Shown here one piece after another: positions 1 through 8,931 of a stretch of DNA of 64,000 nt (its first letter is position 1; each line of letters opens with the position of its first letter). The notes below the pieces were generated by a model. It worked only from the letters and a program-made list of their open reading frames with translations, was not told where the DNA came from and did no database searches. The position numbers and the translations under genes were made by a program. The stretch is from Acerihabitans sp035013185 (GTDB taxonomy: Bacteria; Pseudomonadota; Gammaproteobacteria; Enterobacterales; Enterobacteriaceae), in contig NZ_JAYGJO010000001.1 in assembly GCF_035013185.1 (NCBI RefSeq), positions 248,001 to 312,000 on the forward strand, read 5' to 3'.

Positions 1-1
1 G

Positions 2-178
2 GAAAATGAACAGCGAGTGCTTGAATTATTGACCGATCTGCACCGCCAGGGGCGTACCATTGTCATGGTGACCCATAACCCGGAGTTAGGCCGGTTTGCC
101 GATCGCATTATCCGCTTGCAGCATGGTAAATTTTTAGCTGAGGAGACCCTTCATCATGAACTGGCGCCACAGGGTTAA
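2..178 (+). CDS. ABC transporter ATP-binding protein, C-terminal end (partial)
   Basis: The window opens inside this gene. The last 58 codons read in frame 2, beginning ENEQRVLELL. They contain the H-loop stretch IVMVTHNPELGRFADRIIRL, typical of LolD/MacB-type ABC ATPases. Walker A, signature and Walker B lie outside the window. The stop overlaps the next gene by 23 bases, so the two are translationally coupled. A LolD/MacB-like ATPase followed by a TlpA-like protein and a cytochrome c matches the ABC/thioredoxin end of FTR1-P19 (Fet-type) iron-uptake loci; that assignment is inference from gene order. Confidence 0.75.
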   Translation, partial: ENEQRVLELLTDLHRQGRTIVMVTHNPELGRFADRIIRLQHGKFLAEETLHHELAPQG

Positions 179-659
179 GACTATCGGCCTATTGATCATG
201 CTCACCGGGCTGTTGGGGTGTAAAGAGCAGCGAGTCGCCATTGGTGCCCCGGCCCCGGCACTGGCCGCGTTCGATCTTAACGGTCAGCCTGCCGGGCTGG
301 AAAAATGGCACGGCAAAGCGGTTTATTTAACTTTTTGGTCAGCAGACTGCGGCGGATGCGCGGCAGATATGCGCACCTTACAACAACTGAGCGATACTTA
401 TGGCGACCGCCTGGTGGTGGTGGCGGTGAATACCGATCCGCAACAGACGGATCTCACCCGGTTTATCAGCGGATTGCATATTCGCTACCCGGTGGTTCGT
501 GACCAAATGGGGATCACTAAAGAACGTTATGCCGTCATCGGGACACCGACCTCTTACCTGCTTAATCCACAAGGTCAAGTACTGGAAATTCATCAGGGAC
601 TGCGTGGTGAAACGGCCTTGGCCGCCATGTTCAAACACGCACAGCAGGATAAATCATGA
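156..659 (+). CDS. TlpA-like thioredoxin-fold lipoprotein
   Basis: This is a 167-residue periplasmic redoxin. The N-terminus is a lipoprotein signal with the lipobox LTGLLGC (Cys at about residue 22). A TlpA/ResA-type thioredoxin fold follows. The active site is CGGC in the context WSADCGGCAADM (residues about 62-73), with the later cis-Pro segment GTPTSYLLNPQG. Such proteins reduce disulfides or cytochrome c haem-site cysteines. It overlaps the upstream ABC gene by 23 bases and the downstream cytochrome gene by 4 bases (ATGA), so all three are probably one operon. The exact substrate is unknown. Confidence 0.85.
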   Translation: MNWRHRVKTIGLLIMLTGLLGCKEQRVAIGAPAPALAAFDLNGQPAGLEKWHGKAVYLTFWSADCGGCAADMRTLQQLSDTYGDRLVVVAVNTDPQQTDLTRFISGLHIRYPVVRDQMGITKERYAVIGTPTSYLLNPQGQVLEIHQGLRGETALAAMFKHAQQDKS

Positions 660-982
660 AAAAACTATTGTTGGGTGCCCTGTTATACGGGGTCTGCTGG
701 CCGCTGCTGGCAGCCTCTGATGGTGCACAAAAGTATGCTCAAAGTTGTGCAGACTGCCATGGACGCAAGGCCGACCGTATGGCTTTTGGTAAAGCGCCGC
801 CATTGATATCGTTAAGCCGGGAACAGTTGGTCTCTGCCCTGACCGACCGCCGGGATGGGACCATACCCACCCGCGGCACCTCACAGCGTGTTAAACAGGG
901 ACTGAGTGATGAGGATATTCAAGGATTGGCGGATTATATTCGTTCGCTCGCTCCGGTGCCTGCCGGCGACGCTGCACAGTAG
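656..982 (+). CDS. c-type cytochrome, single haem
   Basis: This is a 108-residue periplasmic class I cytochrome c. A signal peptide (MKKLLLGALLYGVCWPLLAA) is followed by the haem-binding motif CADCH at about residues 31-35. A likely distal Met ligand lies in the segment RMAFGKAPPL. The end of the domain carries the usual helix GLADYIRSLAP. The start overlaps the TlpA-like gene by 4 bases. Together with the ABC ATPase and the redoxin it would supply electron transfer for a periplasmic process, most plausibly iron reduction or oxidation in a Fet-type locus (inference). Confidence 0.87.
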   Translation: MKKLLLGALLYGVCWPLLAASDGAQKYAQSCADCHGRKADRMAFGKAPPLISLSREQLVSALTDRRDGTIPTRGTSQRVKQGLSDEDIQGLADYIRSLAPVPAGDAAQ

Positions 983-1083
983 TGAGTTGATTTTGAGAAT
1001 GATCTGGACGTATTTTTTCACCCTAGGCGCCAAATTCTGACTATAGTTAGGATGACGCAATTCATCAGAACACGGAGAAAAAT

Positions 1084-1404
1084 ATGGTAAACCAGACTGA
1101 TCCCACTCAACCGGATGAAACTCATGTAGATGATGACGTGCAGTTGCTATCCGAAACGCTTGCAGAAGTGCTGGCCTATTCCGGAGATAAGGCGGATCAA
1201 AAGTATGTCGAGCTAAAAACCCGCGCTCAGATTGCACTGGACGAGGTTAAAAGCCGTATTAGCAATGCCTCCGATAACTACTATTACCGCGCCAAACAGG
1301 CGGTGTACCGTGCCGATGATTATGTCCAGGAAAACCCATGGCATGGGGTGGGTATCGGCGCCTCGGTGGGGCTGGTGCTGGGGTTGTTGTTGGCACGTCG
1401 TTAA
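1084..1404 (+). CDS. elaB: ElaB, tail-anchored DUF883 family protein
   Basis: This 106-residue protein belongs to the ElaB/YqjD/YgaM (DUF883) family, tail-anchored inner-membrane proteins that bind ribosomes or protect against stress in stationary phase. It shows a charged helical N-terminal part, the family motif DDYVQENPWHGVGIG and a C-terminal membrane segment ending GLVLGLLLARR. An AGGAGAA-like ribosome site (CGGAGAA) precedes the ATG. A CTATAGT hexamer-like element at 1041-1047 could be a sigma-S type -10, in keeping with RpoS control in E. coli, but this is weak evidence. As in E. coli it lies beside menF. Confidence 0.93.
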   Translation: MVNQTDPTQPDETHVDDDVQLLSETLAEVLAYSGDKADQKYVELKTRAQIALDEVKSRISNASDNYYYRAKQAVYRADDYVQENPWHGVGIGASVGLVLGLLLARR

Positions 1405-1624
1405 TCTGTTTTAAGCTGGATTGCCATGACCGGCCGATAACCCTGCGGCGTGCTATGTTGCCCGTGTCGGTTTGGTCATGGTTGCTTGCCGGTGATCCTA
1501 TCAATGCGCCTACTCATCAACCTGATAATGTCGGCTTTTATAATACTTAGTTCAGCTATCCTTTCGTTTTTGTCGCCTTCAACCGTATAATCCCCCTTAT
1601 TATTTAGGTTATGGGAGCAGGGGC

Positions 1625-2953
1625 GTGATGCTGTCGTTACTCAAAACATCGCTGCAACAGCATATAGATGCGGGTATTCCCGCCGATCCCGGTGTTTATC
1701 AAATTACCATTTCTTGGTCACCCGGCGCCCATGTGCCGATGCTCGACTGGTTAAATTCATCCACCCTTTACCCACAGTTTTATTGGCAAGATCGCCAGGG
1801 TGCACAGGAAACGGCGGCTTGTGGCCAATTGGTGAGTTTCTCTCGGCTCACTCAGGCCGAGGCGTTTTTAGCCGAATACGCCGCGACGCCCTCGTTGCGG
1901 TTGTGGGGGCTTAACGCGTTTGGCCGTGGCGACGGCGAGCCGGAAAGTTATCTGTTCCTGCCCAGGCTTATCTGGCAGCGAGAACGACAAAATCATGTGC
2001 TCATCCTGAATTTGGCCAGCCGAGTATCATTAAATGCCGATGCGCGGGAATTTTTAGCCACGCTTGAACATCTGGCGCCGACGAGTGCGTTGCGGCCCTG
2101 GTCCGCGCGACTGCTTGACGCCATTCATCAACCCACCAAGCGCCATTGGCAGCAGTTGGTTTCCCAGGCGCTGAAGACATTAGGCCAAGGGGAGTTGACT
2201 AAAGTGGTGTTAGCCCGACGCACCCGACTGGTGTTTGACGGTGAGTTGAGCCCGGCAGCGCTGATGGCCGCCAGTCGTCGGGTCAATCACGACGCTTACC
2301 ATTTTATGTTGGCCTGGTCGCCGACGCGGGCTTTTTTAGGCTCCACCCCAGAGCGACTCTACCGGCGGCGTCATGACTGTCTGGACACTGAAGCGCTGGC
2401 TGGCACGGTGGCCAGTTATAGCCCGAATGCCACGCCGGACCAGTTGGCCGACTGGTTGATGAATGATGATAAAAACCAACGTGAAAACCTGTTGGTGGTG
2501 GACGATATTTGCCAGCGCCTGCGGCCAGCGGCGCTGTCATTGGATGTGATGCCGCCGGAAATCGTCCGACTGCGCACCGTACAGCATTTGCGGCGTAGCA
2601 TTCAAGCGCGGTTAACCTGCGCCAGCGATGCCCGCTGCCTGTCCATGTTGCAACCAACTGCCGCAGTGGCGGGGTTGCCGCGTGGCGTGGCGCGGGAATT
2701 CATTGCCCGCCATGAACCCTTTGATCGGCAGTGGTATGCCGGCTCAGCAGGTTATTTGTCCACCGGCCAGGCGGAATTCTGCGTATCGTTACGCTGTGCC
2801 CTGTTGGAACAACGGGAGTTATGGTTGTATGCCGGTGCCGGCATTGTTGACGGCTCTGATGCCGATCAGGAGTGGCGGGAGGTGGATAATAAGGCCGCCA
2901 GCATGAGAACCCTGTTTGTCAATGGCGACGGGAATCACGATGAAGTCGCTTAA
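1625..2953 (+). CDS. menF: Isochorismate synthase MenF
   Basis: It converts chorismate to isochorismate, the first step of menaquinone synthesis, in the cytoplasm. The length is about 442 residues (E. coli about 431). The C-terminal chorismate-binding domain carries the family motifs ERLYRR, ALAGTVAS, AAVAGLPRGVA and the terminal block YAGAGIVDGSD. The start may be GTG at 1625 or ATG at 1628; both follow a GGGAGCAGG ribosome site. It is the first gene of the men cluster, with 90 bases before menD. That gap contains a small hairpin (CGGGGT/ACCCCG, 2956-2976) without a U-run, possibly a processing or attenuation site. Confidence 0.96.
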   Translation: MMLSLLKTSLQQHIDAGIPADPGVYQITISWSPGAHVPMLDWLNSSTLYPQFYWQDRQGAQETAACGQLVSFSRLTQAEAFLAEYAATPSLRLWGLNAFGRGDGEPESYLFLPRLIWQRERQNHVLILNLASRVSLNADAREFLATLEHLAPTSALRPWSARLLDAIHQPTKRHWQQLVSQALKTLGQGELTKVVLARRTRLVFDGELSPAALMAASRRVNHDAYHFMLAWSPTRAFLGSTPERLYRRRHDCLDTEALAGTVASYSPNATPDQLADWLMNDDKNQRENLLVVDDICQRLRPAALSLDVMPPEIVRLRTVQHLRRSIQARLTCASDARCLSMLQPTAAVAGLPRGVAREFIARHEPFDRQWYAGSAGYLSTGQAEFCVSLRCALLEQRELWLYAGAGIVDGSDADQEWREVDNKAASMRTLFVNGDGNHDEVA

Positions 2954-3043
2954 TCCGGGGTCATATCAAAACCCCGCCGGCTGAACAAAATATAATGCAG
3001 CCTTAGCAACGTCTGGCTCTCTAACCACGGGTACGTCATTATC

Positions 3044-4738
3044 ATGCTTTCAACGCAGTTTAATCGTAGTTGGGCAAAAGTGCTGATAGAAACCTTGACC
3101 CGACACGGGGTACGTCATATCTGCATTGCGCCCGGCTCGCGCTCCACACCGTTAACCTTGGCCGCATCAATGCACCCTGCATTGATTTGCCATACCCATT
3201 TCGATGAACGGGGACTGGGGCACCTGGCTTTGGGGTTGGCCAAGGCATCGCGTCAGCCGGTAGCGGTGATCGTCACCTCAGGCACGGCAGCGGCTAATCT
3301 TTATCCCGCCATTATCGAGGCGAGTTTGACCGGCGAAAAATTGATTATGCTGACCGCCGATCGGCCACCTGAATTGATTGACTGTGGCGCCAACCAGGCT
3401 ATTCGACAGCCGGGCATGTTTAGCGACTTTGCTGGGCAGCGCCTTGACTTACCGCGCCCGACTCCAGATATCCCGGCGCGTTGGCTGGTTTGTGCCCTGG
3501 ATCAGGTGTTGTCCACGGCGCATCACGGCGCGGCACATGTTAATTGCCCATTTGCCGAGCCGTTATATGGTCAGGATGAAGCGATCTCGGATGAATGGTC
3601 GCTGGCCCTGGGTGACTGGTGGGACAGTGAACAACCTTGGCTGACCATGGCATGGGACGACGCGCACGCAGGTGCCCTGACCACGCAAGCGGATTGGGGC
3701 CAATGGCGCCAACGCAAAGGTGTGATTATTGCCGGGCGAATTCCGGTGGAGCAGGGCGCGCGGCTGGCGGCCTGGGCCGAGCAGCTCGGTTGGCCGCTGA
3801 TCGGCGACGTATTGTCACAAACTGGTCAGCCGCTGCCGTTTGCCGACGTATGGCTGGCTCATCCCGGGGCGCAACGCCTATTGCAGCAAGCTGAGCTGGT
3901 GATCCAGTTTGGCGGCAGTCTGACCGGCAAACGGCTATTACAATGGCTGGAGCAATGCCGGCCGCAGGCGTTTTGGCTGGTTGACCCGTTGCCCGGCAGG
4001 CTTGATCCCGCTCATCACCAAGGGCGGCGGATAGTTGCACCGATAAGCCCTTGGCTTGAGCGGCATCCTGCAATAAGGCAAGTCCCCTGGGCCGCAGGAT
4101 TGACTGAGTCTGTCGCGTTGGCACGCCGGCATATTGCGCTGAAATTGGCCGACCATTTGGGCGAGGCCCAGGTGGCCCACCGGCTGAATGAACTGCTGCC
4201 GCCGGAGGGCCGGGTATTTATCGGCAATAGCCTGACCGTTAGGCTGGTGGATGCATTAGTGCAACTGCCGGTGGGTTACCCGGTCTACGGCAATCGAGGT
4301 GCCAGCGGAATTGACGGCCTGCTGTCCACTGCCGCCGGGGTGCTGAGGGCGGAAAATAAACCGCTGTTGGTGGTGGTGGGTGATCTGTCGGCGCTCTACG
4401 ATCTTAATGCTTTGGCTCTATTTCGCCATAGCATCGTCCCGGTGGTCATTGTGGTGATAAATAATGAGGGTGGGCAAATTTTCTCCTTATTACCCACTGC
4501 GGAGTCGGTGCGCGAACGTTTTTACGTCATGCCGCAACAGGTGGAATTTCGTCATGCAGCGGCGCTGTTTGGTCTGCATTACCGGCAGCCGCGCGACATG
4601 GCAGCGCTGAGCGCATGTATCAACCAGGTTTGGCGTCAAACCGCCGCCGGAGCCGCCACCCTGGTGGAACTTAATGTCGACCCCCATGAAGGGGCTGAAG
4701 TTTTTCGCCAGTTGGTTGCGGGGATGGCTGAGTTATGA
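3044..4738 (+). CDS. menD: SEPHCHC synthase MenD
   Basis: This thiamine-diphosphate enzyme joins 2-oxoglutarate to isochorismate, giving 2-succinyl-5-enolpyruvyl-6-hydroxy-3-cyclohexene-1-carboxylate. It has 564 residues (E. coli 556). The N-terminal domain shows the conserved APGSRSTPLTLAA and TSGTAAANLYPA segments. The C-terminal cofactor site is GDLSALYDLNAL followed by VINNEGGQIF. The stop overlaps the menH start (ATGA), indicating translational coupling. Confidence 0.97.
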   Translation: MLSTQFNRSWAKVLIETLTRHGVRHICIAPGSRSTPLTLAASMHPALICHTHFDERGLGHLALGLAKASRQPVAVIVTSGTAAANLYPAIIEASLTGEKLIMLTADRPPELIDCGANQAIRQPGMFSDFAGQRLDLPRPTPDIPARWLVCALDQVLSTAHHGAAHVNCPFAEPLYGQDEAISDEWSLALGDWWDSEQPWLTMAWDDAHAGALTTQADWGQWRQRKGVIIAGRIPVEQGARLAAWAEQLGWPLIGDVLSQTGQPLPFADVWLAHPGAQRLLQQAELVIQFGGSLTGKRLLQWLEQCRPQAFWLVDPLPGRLDPAHHQGRRIVAPISPWLERHPAIRQVPWAAGLTESVALARRHIALKLADHLGEAQVAHRLNELLPPEGRVFIGNSLTVRLVDALVQLPVGYPVYGNRGASGIDGLLSTAAGVLRAENKPLLVVVGDLSALYDLNALALFRHSIVPVVIVVINNEGGQIFSLLPTAESVRERFYVMPQQVEFRHAAALFGLHYRQPRDMAALSACINQVWRQTAAGAATLVELNVDPHEGAEVFRQLVAGMAEL

Positions 4739-5538
4739 CGTTGAAAACAGCAACATGGGCAGCAAATGTTAAACCGGGTGGCGATGCATCTCGCCCTTGT
4801 CTGGTCTGGTTGCACGGTCTGCTTGGCAGCGGCGACGACTGGTCGTCGGTACTGCCGTGGTTCGCGGACTGGCCGCAGGTGACTCTGGATTTGCCGGGAC
4901 ATGGCGACTCAACCAGCACCGAGGTAAGGAATTTTGAACAGGCATCCCAAGGGTTGTCCCGCACGCTTGCTGCGCTGAAGATCCAGCGTTATGTACTGAT
5001 TGGTTATTCCCTCGGTGGCCGCATTGCGCTATACCATGCCTGCCGCGATCGCGCTACCGGACTATGCGGACTGTTTGTCGAGGGCGCGCATACTGGGCTG
5101 GCCGATCGGGCGGAGCGTGAGTTGCGCCTGGAGCATGATTTGGCTTGGGCACGCTGCTTTAGCCAGCATTCGATGGCCAGCGTGTTGGCCCAGTGGTATC
5201 GCCAACCGGTTTTTAGTGATTTAACCGCCTCTCAGCGCTGGCAACTGTGTGTCCGGCGCGGCAATAATAATGGGGTCGCCGTCGCCGCTATGCTGTCGGC
5301 CACCTCACTGGCACGACAGCCCGATTTATTGCCTGAATTGCAAAACCTGGACGTACCCTTTGGTTATTTGTGCGGCGAACGGGACCAGAAATTCTCCGCC
5401 CTGGCCCAACAGGGGCGGTTGCCGATTTCCCTGGTGCCCGGGACGGGGCATAATGCTCACCAAGGCAACCCCACCGCTTTCGCTGAATTGTTACTTTCCC
5501 AACTGGCACCGCTTATTAAAGGAACCCATGATGCTTAA
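4735..5538 (+). CDS. menH: SHCHC synthase MenH (alpha/beta hydrolase)
   Basis: It eliminates pyruvate from SEPHCHC to give SHCHC. The 267 residues form an alpha/beta-hydrolase fold: oxyanion segment LHGLLGSGDDW, nucleophile elbow GYSLGG and catalytic His in PGTGHNAHQ. The start overlaps the menD stop by 4 bases and the end overlaps the menB start by 11 bases, as in the compact E. coli operon. Confidence 0.95.
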   Translation: MTLKTATWAANVKPGGDASRPCLVWLHGLLGSGDDWSSVLPWFADWPQVTLDLPGHGDSTSTEVRNFEQASQGLSRTLAALKIQRYVLIGYSLGGRIALYHACRDRATGLCGLFVEGAHTGLADRAERELRLEHDLAWARCFSQHSMASVLAQWYRQPVFSDLTASQRWQLCVRRGNNNGVAVAAMLSATSLARQPDLLPELQNLDVPFGYLCGERDQKFSALAQQGRLPISLVPGTGHNAHQGNPTAFAELLLSQLAPLIKGTHDA

Positions 5539-6388
5539 AACTAGCGAAGAAACCTGGTACGCGCCTACCGATTGGCGCGACTGCAGCGGTGATTTTGTAG
5601 ATATTCATTACCATAAGTCTGCCGATGGCATCGCTAAAATCACCATTAATCGTCCGCAGGTACGTAATGCTTTTCGTCCGTTGACGGTCAAAGAGATGAT
5701 CCTGGCATTGTCTGACGCGCGTTATGATGACGGTATCGGCGTCGTTATCCTGACCGGTGCCGGCGATCTGGCCTTTTGTTCCGGCGGCGACCAAAAAGTG
5801 CGCGGCGATTACGGCGGTTATAAAGACGACAGTGGCGTGCATCATCTGAATGTTCTGGATTTTCAACGGCAAATCCGTACCTGTCCGAAACCGGTGGTGG
5901 CGATGGTGGCCGGCTATGCTATTGGCGGCGGCCACGTGCTGCATATGATGTGTGATCTTACTCTGGCGGCGGACAATGCTATTTTCGGCCAGACCGGGCC
6001 AAAAGTCGGTTCGTTTGACGGTGGCTGGGGTGCAGCCTACATGGCGCGCATTGTTGGCCAGAAAAAAGCCCGTGAAATCTGGTTTCTTTGCCGGCAATAC
6101 GATGCGCAGCAGGCGCTGGATATGGGGCTGGTCAATACGGTGGTCCCCCTGGCTTCCCTAGAACGGGAAACGGTGCGCTGGTGTCGAGAAATGTTGCAAA
6201 ACAGCCCCATGGCGCTGCGTTGTCTCAAAGCTGCGTTGAACGCCGATTGTGACGGCCAGGCCGGATTGCAAGAGCTGGCGGGCAACGCCACCATGTTGTT
6301 TTATATGACCGAAGAAGGCCAAGAGGGCCGCAACGCCTTTGTCGAAAAACGCCAGCCGGATTTCAGTAAATTTAAACGGAACCCCTGA
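5528..6388 (+). CDS. menB: 1,4-dihydroxy-2-naphthoyl-CoA synthase MenB
   Basis: This crotonase-family enzyme closes the naphthoquinol ring of succinylbenzoyl-CoA. The start is placed at ATG 5528 (a second ATG follows at 5531) because the AAAGGAACC ribosome site precedes it and the protein then has 286 residues, one more than E. coli. The long upstream extension of this frame lies inside menH and is not coding. Motifs include INRPQVRNAFRP, FCSGGDQKVRGDYGG and GQTGPKVGSFDGG. It is nearly identical to the E. coli enzyme through most of its length, the best conserved gene of the operon. Confidence 0.97.
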   Translation: MMLKTSEETWYAPTDWRDCSGDFVDIHYHKSADGIAKITINRPQVRNAFRPLTVKEMILALSDARYDDGIGVVILTGAGDLAFCSGGDQKVRGDYGGYKDDSGVHHLNVLDFQRQIRTCPKPVVAMVAGYAIGGGHVLHMMCDLTLAADNAIFGQTGPKVGSFDGGWGAAYMARIVGQKKAREIWFLCRQYDAQQALDMGLVNTVVPLASLERETVRWCREMLQNSPMALRCLKAALNADCDGQAGLQELAGNATMLFYMTEEGQEGRNAFVEKRQPDFSKFKRNP

Positions 6389-7404
6389 TGCGCAGCGCGA
6401 CGCTTTATGGTTATAGTGTGCCTATGGATGCCGGGGTGGTGTTACGCAATCCACTGTTGAACAGCCGCGATGGCCTGGTGGCGGTTTTGCAACACAACGG
6501 ACGGATCGGCATGGGCGAAATCGCGCCGCTGCCGGGTTTTAGCCTAGAGACGCTTGCTGAGGCAAAAGCGGCTTCGTGCGGCATGCTTGACGCGTGGGTG
6601 ACCCGTGAGCCGGTCGATCGCGCTGCTAACCAAGCCCCCCTGATGGGGTTAACCGACGGCAACGCCACGCCGCCGTCGGTAGCCTTTGGCATCAGTTGCG
6701 CACTGGCTGAGTTGGCAGGGCAATTGCCCGAGATGAACACCTGGTTAACCGTGCCGTTATGCACCCGCGATCCCGATATGTTGTTGCCAATACTGCTGGG
6801 CCAGCCCGGTAAAAAACAGGCTAAAATGAAAGTCGGCATGCATGACGTCATCCACGATAGTCAGGTGGTTAACCGGTTGCTCGCGGCAGTGCCGGATTTG
6901 TATTTACGGCTGGACGCCAATCGCCGCTGGACGCCGGACAAGGCTGCCTATTTTGCCCAGCACCTCGACCCGTCGGTGATCCGGCGCATTGACTTTATCG
7001 AGGAGCCTTGCGTTACCCCGGATCAATCGCTGGCCTTTGCCCAGAATACCGGTATCCCTATCGCCTGGGATGAAAGCGCCCGTGAGCCGGGTTTTCAACT
7101 TGTTGCTCAGCCGGGCGTCGCGGCGCTGGTCATCAAACCTTCGCTGACCGGCAGCCTGTGTTTGTGCCGTTCCCTGATTTTGCAGGCGCAGCGGGCCGGG
7201 CTGTCGGCGGTCATCAGTTCAGCTATAGAATCAAGCCTGGGTCTGAGTCAACTATCACGCCTGGCCGGTTGGCTGACGCCGCGGGTGTTGCCCGGACTGG
7301 ATACATTATCCCTGATGGGGTCCCAGCTTATCCGGCCCTGGCCGGGGAGCCGGCTACCGTTAATCACCTTGGATCAACTCGCACCGATCGCTACGTTTTC
7401 CTAA
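6388..7404 (+). CDS. menC: o-succinylbenzoate synthase MenC
   Basis: This enolase-superfamily dehydratase converts SHCHC to o-succinylbenzoate. It has 338 residues (E. coli 320). Catalytic features are visible in order: the Lys pair in AKMKVG, metal ligands in LRLDANRRW, DFIEEPC and WDESARE, and the second-side Lys in VIKPSLTG. It overlaps menB by one base (TGATG). Confidence 0.95.
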   Translation: MRSATLYGYSVPMDAGVVLRNPLLNSRDGLVAVLQHNGRIGMGEIAPLPGFSLETLAEAKAASCGMLDAWVTREPVDRAANQAPLMGLTDGNATPPSVAFGISCALAELAGQLPEMNTWLTVPLCTRDPDMLLPILLGQPGKKQAKMKVGMHDVIHDSQVVNRLLAAVPDLYLRLDANRRWTPDKAAYFAQHLDPSVIRRIDFIEEPCVTPDQSLAFAQNTGIPIAWDESAREPGFQLVAQPGVAALVIKPSLTGSLCLCRSLILQAQRAGLSAVISSAIESSLGLSQLSRLAGWLTPRVLPGLDTLSLMGSQLIRPWPGSRLPLITLDQLAPIATFS

Positions 7405-7448
7405 CGGGCGCAGCCATTGCGGTGGGTAACCATAAAGAATACGCAATT

Positions 7449-8867
7449 ATGATAACTTTTGACACCTGGCCTTGGCAGCATTGGGCCCAGTTGACACCCC
7501 ATAGCATTGCTCTGCGGGCACGCGGTGCCGATATGAGCTGGCGTACCCTGACGGCCCGTATCGACGCCCTTGCCGCCGCTTGGCGGCACGTGGGCGTTAC
7601 AGTGAGCAGCGGCGTGGCGTTACGTGGCAAAAATCAGCTGGAACTGTTGCTGGCCTATCTGGCGGCGCTGCAATGCGGCGCGCGGGTGCTGTCTATTAAC
7701 CCACAGTTGCCTGCAGAGGCGATGGCCCAACGTCTCGCCACGCTGAATATAGACTTTGGCTGGTGCGCCGAAGGTTTGCCCTGGGGGGCGGGAATCGTGG
7801 CGCTTAATCTGACCGAACTGCCGCCCGGTGGTTCCCTCACCCCTGCCTGGCAGGTGAATCGGCTGGCGACGCTTACGCTGACGTCGGGATCCACAGGCCA
7901 ACCTAAGGCGGCTGCCCACACGTTTGCCGCCCACCTGGCCAGTGCGCAAGGGGTGATCGAGTTGATGGATTTTCAGCATCGCCATAGTTGGCTGCTCTCA
8001 TTGCCGCTGTTCCACGTCTCAGGGCAAGGTATCGTCTGGCGCTGGCTGGCGAGCGGAGCCACCATCGGGCTGGCGCAGGAGCTGCCATTGGAACAGGCCC
8101 TGGCGGGTTATACCCATGCATCGCTGGTGCCGACCCAACTATGGCGGCTGCTGCGCGGCGACACGACCGGGTTGAGTTTGCGTGACGTACTGCTTGGCGG
8201 CGCGACCATTCCAACCGATCTGACCCAACAGGCACAAGCGCTTGGGGTGCGTTGTTGGTCCGGCTATGGATTGACGGAGTTTGCCTCCACCGTGTGCGGC
8301 AAGCGTGCTGATTTATCCCCCGGCGTGGGCACACCGCTGCGCGGCCGGGAGGTTCGGTTGGTGGATAATGAGGTCTGGCTACGGGGCAGCAGCATGGCCT
8401 CGGGCTATTGGCAACAGGGACGCTTGATACCATTGACTGACGATGCCGGGTGGTTTCATACCCGCGACGGTGGCCGCTTTGTGGACGGTGAACTGCATAT
8501 CACCGGCCGGCTGGACAACCTGTTTTTTTGCGGCGGCGAAGCGGTTCAGCCGGAAGACGTCGAACGCGCTCTGGCGGCGCATCCGGCCGTACGCCAATCC
8601 TTTGTGGTACCGGTGGACGATGCAGAGTTCGGCCAACGGCCAGTGGCGATCGTCGACGCAGATACCCCACTTAGCGAGCTGCGCGCATGGCTGGAACCGT
8701 TGTTGTCGCCCTGGCAGCGCCCGGTAGCGTTTTTCTCTTTGCAACAAGCGTTAGCAGCAGACAATATGGCGTCTGGGCAACCGATTGCTCCCAGCGACGG
8801 CAGCATTAAAATCCCCCGTAACCGGCTCAGAGAATGGGTTGCGGCGCAATTACCATTAAATCATTAA
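7449..8867 (+). CDS. menE: o-succinylbenzoate-CoA ligase MenE
   Basis: This adenylate-forming ligase activates o-succinylbenzoate with ATP and CoA. The ATG at 7449 is chosen because the protein then begins MITFDTWPWQHW, matching the E. coli N-terminus; the open frame extends further upstream through menC. It has 472 residues. AMP-binding motifs are TLTSGSTGQPKAA and GYGLTEFAST, and the hinge region is TGRLDNLFFCGGE. The ribosome site is weak (AAAGAA). It is the last gene of the men cluster. Confidence 0.95.
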   Translation: MITFDTWPWQHWAQLTPHSIALRARGADMSWRTLTARIDALAAAWRHVGVTVSSGVALRGKNQLELLLAYLAALQCGARVLSINPQLPAEAMAQRLATLNIDFGWCAEGLPWGAGIVALNLTELPPGGSLTPAWQVNRLATLTLTSGSTGQPKAAAHTFAAHLASAQGVIELMDFQHRHSWLLSLPLFHVSGQGIVWRWLASGATIGLAQELPLEQALAGYTHASLVPTQLWRLLRGDTTGLSLRDVLLGGATIPTDLTQQAQALGVRCWSGYGLTEFASTVCGKRADLSPGVGTPLRGREVRLVDNEVWLRGSSMASGYWQQGRLIPLTDDAGWFHTRDGGRFVDGELHITGRLDNLFFCGGEAVQPEDVERALAAHPAVRQSFVVPVDDAEFGQRPVAIVDADTPLSELRAWLEPLLSPWQRPVAFFSLQQALAADNMASGQPIAPSDGSIKIPRNRLREWVAAQLPLNH

Positions 8868-8931
8868 AGAAAGGTTGTGTTTGTTGGGCCGGCTTTCTAA
8901 AGTGGCGGTATAAAGATCATAGGAGAGAAGC

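Noticed and set aside
5249..5527. Upstream extension of the menB frame to 5249
   Set aside because: It lies inside menH in another frame, has no similarity to MenB, and a ribosome site precedes ATG 5528.
7158..7448. Upstream extension of the menE frame into menC
   Set aside because: The menC frame is clearly coding there; MenE similarity begins at ATG 7449.
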